In this document: piece by piece, positions 63,457 to 64,000 of the stretch | Layout: each line of letters opens with the position of its first letter | Numbering within the stretch: position 1 is the stretch's first letter | NCBI GenBank assembly: GCA_031771865.1 | Contig: JASISA010000042.1 | Location: forward strand, 2,498,870-2,562,869 | Length of the DNA stretch: 64,000 nt | Origin: Nothophaeocryptopus gaeumannii | Lineage: Eukaryota > Ascomycota > Dothideomycetes > Mycosphaerellales > Mycosphaerellaceae | Direction: 5' to 3' | Notes under the pieces: generated by a model | Database searches by the model: none | Told to the model about the DNA's origin: nothing | Seen by the model: only the letters and a program-made list of their open reading frames with translations | Made by a program: the position numbers and the translations under genes

Positions 63457-64000
63457 TCAAGAGGAGCTAATGACATGATCACTTCCCGGGAAACCACCAG
63501 AACTCTGAAAGGCACAATGCTCCAAGGCTCCTCTTCGTCCCGCGCTTACCATCTCCACCACTACTCCAACTTCCTTGCCATACCTACAACTCTGTCAGGT
63601 TACTCGAGCACAACACCACCTCAACCGCACACAGCTACAACCTCTAGCAAGACAGTAAGACGGCCGTACCCTTTTCGAGAACGGCCTTACGAACAAGGAA
63701 TCTAGTCTATACACATATGTAGACATGGACAAAGAATCGAGAGCTTGACATAACAACGAATACTCGTAGAGTTTCTCGCCGTTTTTGTAGTATCTGGATT
63801 TAAGAAAGGTAGAGCTATAAATATGTCGATAGACAATATTGCGACCCTAGCGACCTATTCTTATATTTATCGCCTAGCCTATCCGCGAGCCCGTATAATC
63901 GTCGCTATCCAAAATTGTCCAATGGAGTCAGGACTGCCTCCATTCAGGGCCCTCCATAGTTTGTATCACACATGCGGTATACTCTAGAACGGGGTGCTGC
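63457..64000. other. Intergenic, nothing recognised
   Basis: No open frame of note and no repeat that I can support. A TATAAATATG stretch is present near 63815. Confidence 0.4.

Noticed and set aside
1..64000. tRNA genes and CRISPR arrays
   Set aside because: I looked for tRNA-like A/B boxes and evenly spaced repeats and saw none that convinced me; CRISPR is not expected in a fungal nucleus.

Overview
The window is nuclear DNA of a filamentous ascomycete (Pezizomycotina). The evidence is many short introns of 43 to 62 nt with CTRAY-type branch points, NACHT/WD40, ankyrin, F-box and DUF-type accessory genes, fungal LTR and hAT elements, and one 6 kb tract with the C-to-T mutation pattern of repeat-induced point mutation (RIP). 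A Dothideomycete is my best guess from gene character; the sequence alone does not prove it. The window reads as an accessory, transposon-rich compartment rather than a housekeeping region.

Layout. 1-5 kb: broken Copia elements, an amber-interrupted JmjC-like gene, and a second Copia copy inserted in a WD40 gene fragment. 5-14 kb: a chromodomain protein, a RING-type protein, a small 8-cysteine secreted protein, several unknown genes, an ankyrin protein and a kinase-like protein. 14.36-15.74 kb: a decayed hAT element with intact 8-bp target duplication. 16-30 kb: charged coiled-coil protein, a 3-exon secreted protein, a ferric-reductase-like gene (FRE), a pair of MADS-box-like genes flanking a second 8-cysteine secreted protein, a cupredoxin-like wall protein, a DUF7492 secreted protein, and small coiled-coil genes. 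30-47 kb: a DUF3723 gene divergent from a RING-patatin phospholipase (PLP) gene, a pseudokinase, small unknown genes, two F-box-like proteins, a large zinc-finger protein and, on the minus strand, a DUF3435 tyrosine-recombinase gene. 47.5-53.6 kb: a chromodomain Gypsy element (chromovirus) destroyed by RIP. 53.7-61.9 kb: decayed pseudogenes, a coding 105-bp tandem repeat, a minisatellite and gag remnants. 62.4-63.5 kb: a mitochondrial carrier gene with a stop codon and lost signature residues.

Main interpretation. DUF3435, DUF3723, FRE and PLP genes lie in one 28 kb stretch, with the DUF3435 gene at one end and facing inward toward the others. That is the arrangement described for Starship giant transposons, in which a DUF3435 'captain' recombinase sits at the 5' edge and these families are recurrent cargo. 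If right, the element's 5' edge lies between 47,214 and about 47,540, abutting the RIP-destroyed Gypsy, and the cargo runs leftward. The cargo would include the MADS-like pair, the 8-cysteine secreted proteins and other unknown genes. The far end is not identified and may lie outside the window.

Many genes here were reassembled from exons by hand. Intron phases and conserved motifs agree for the genes given high confidence; alternative joins are stated where they exist.
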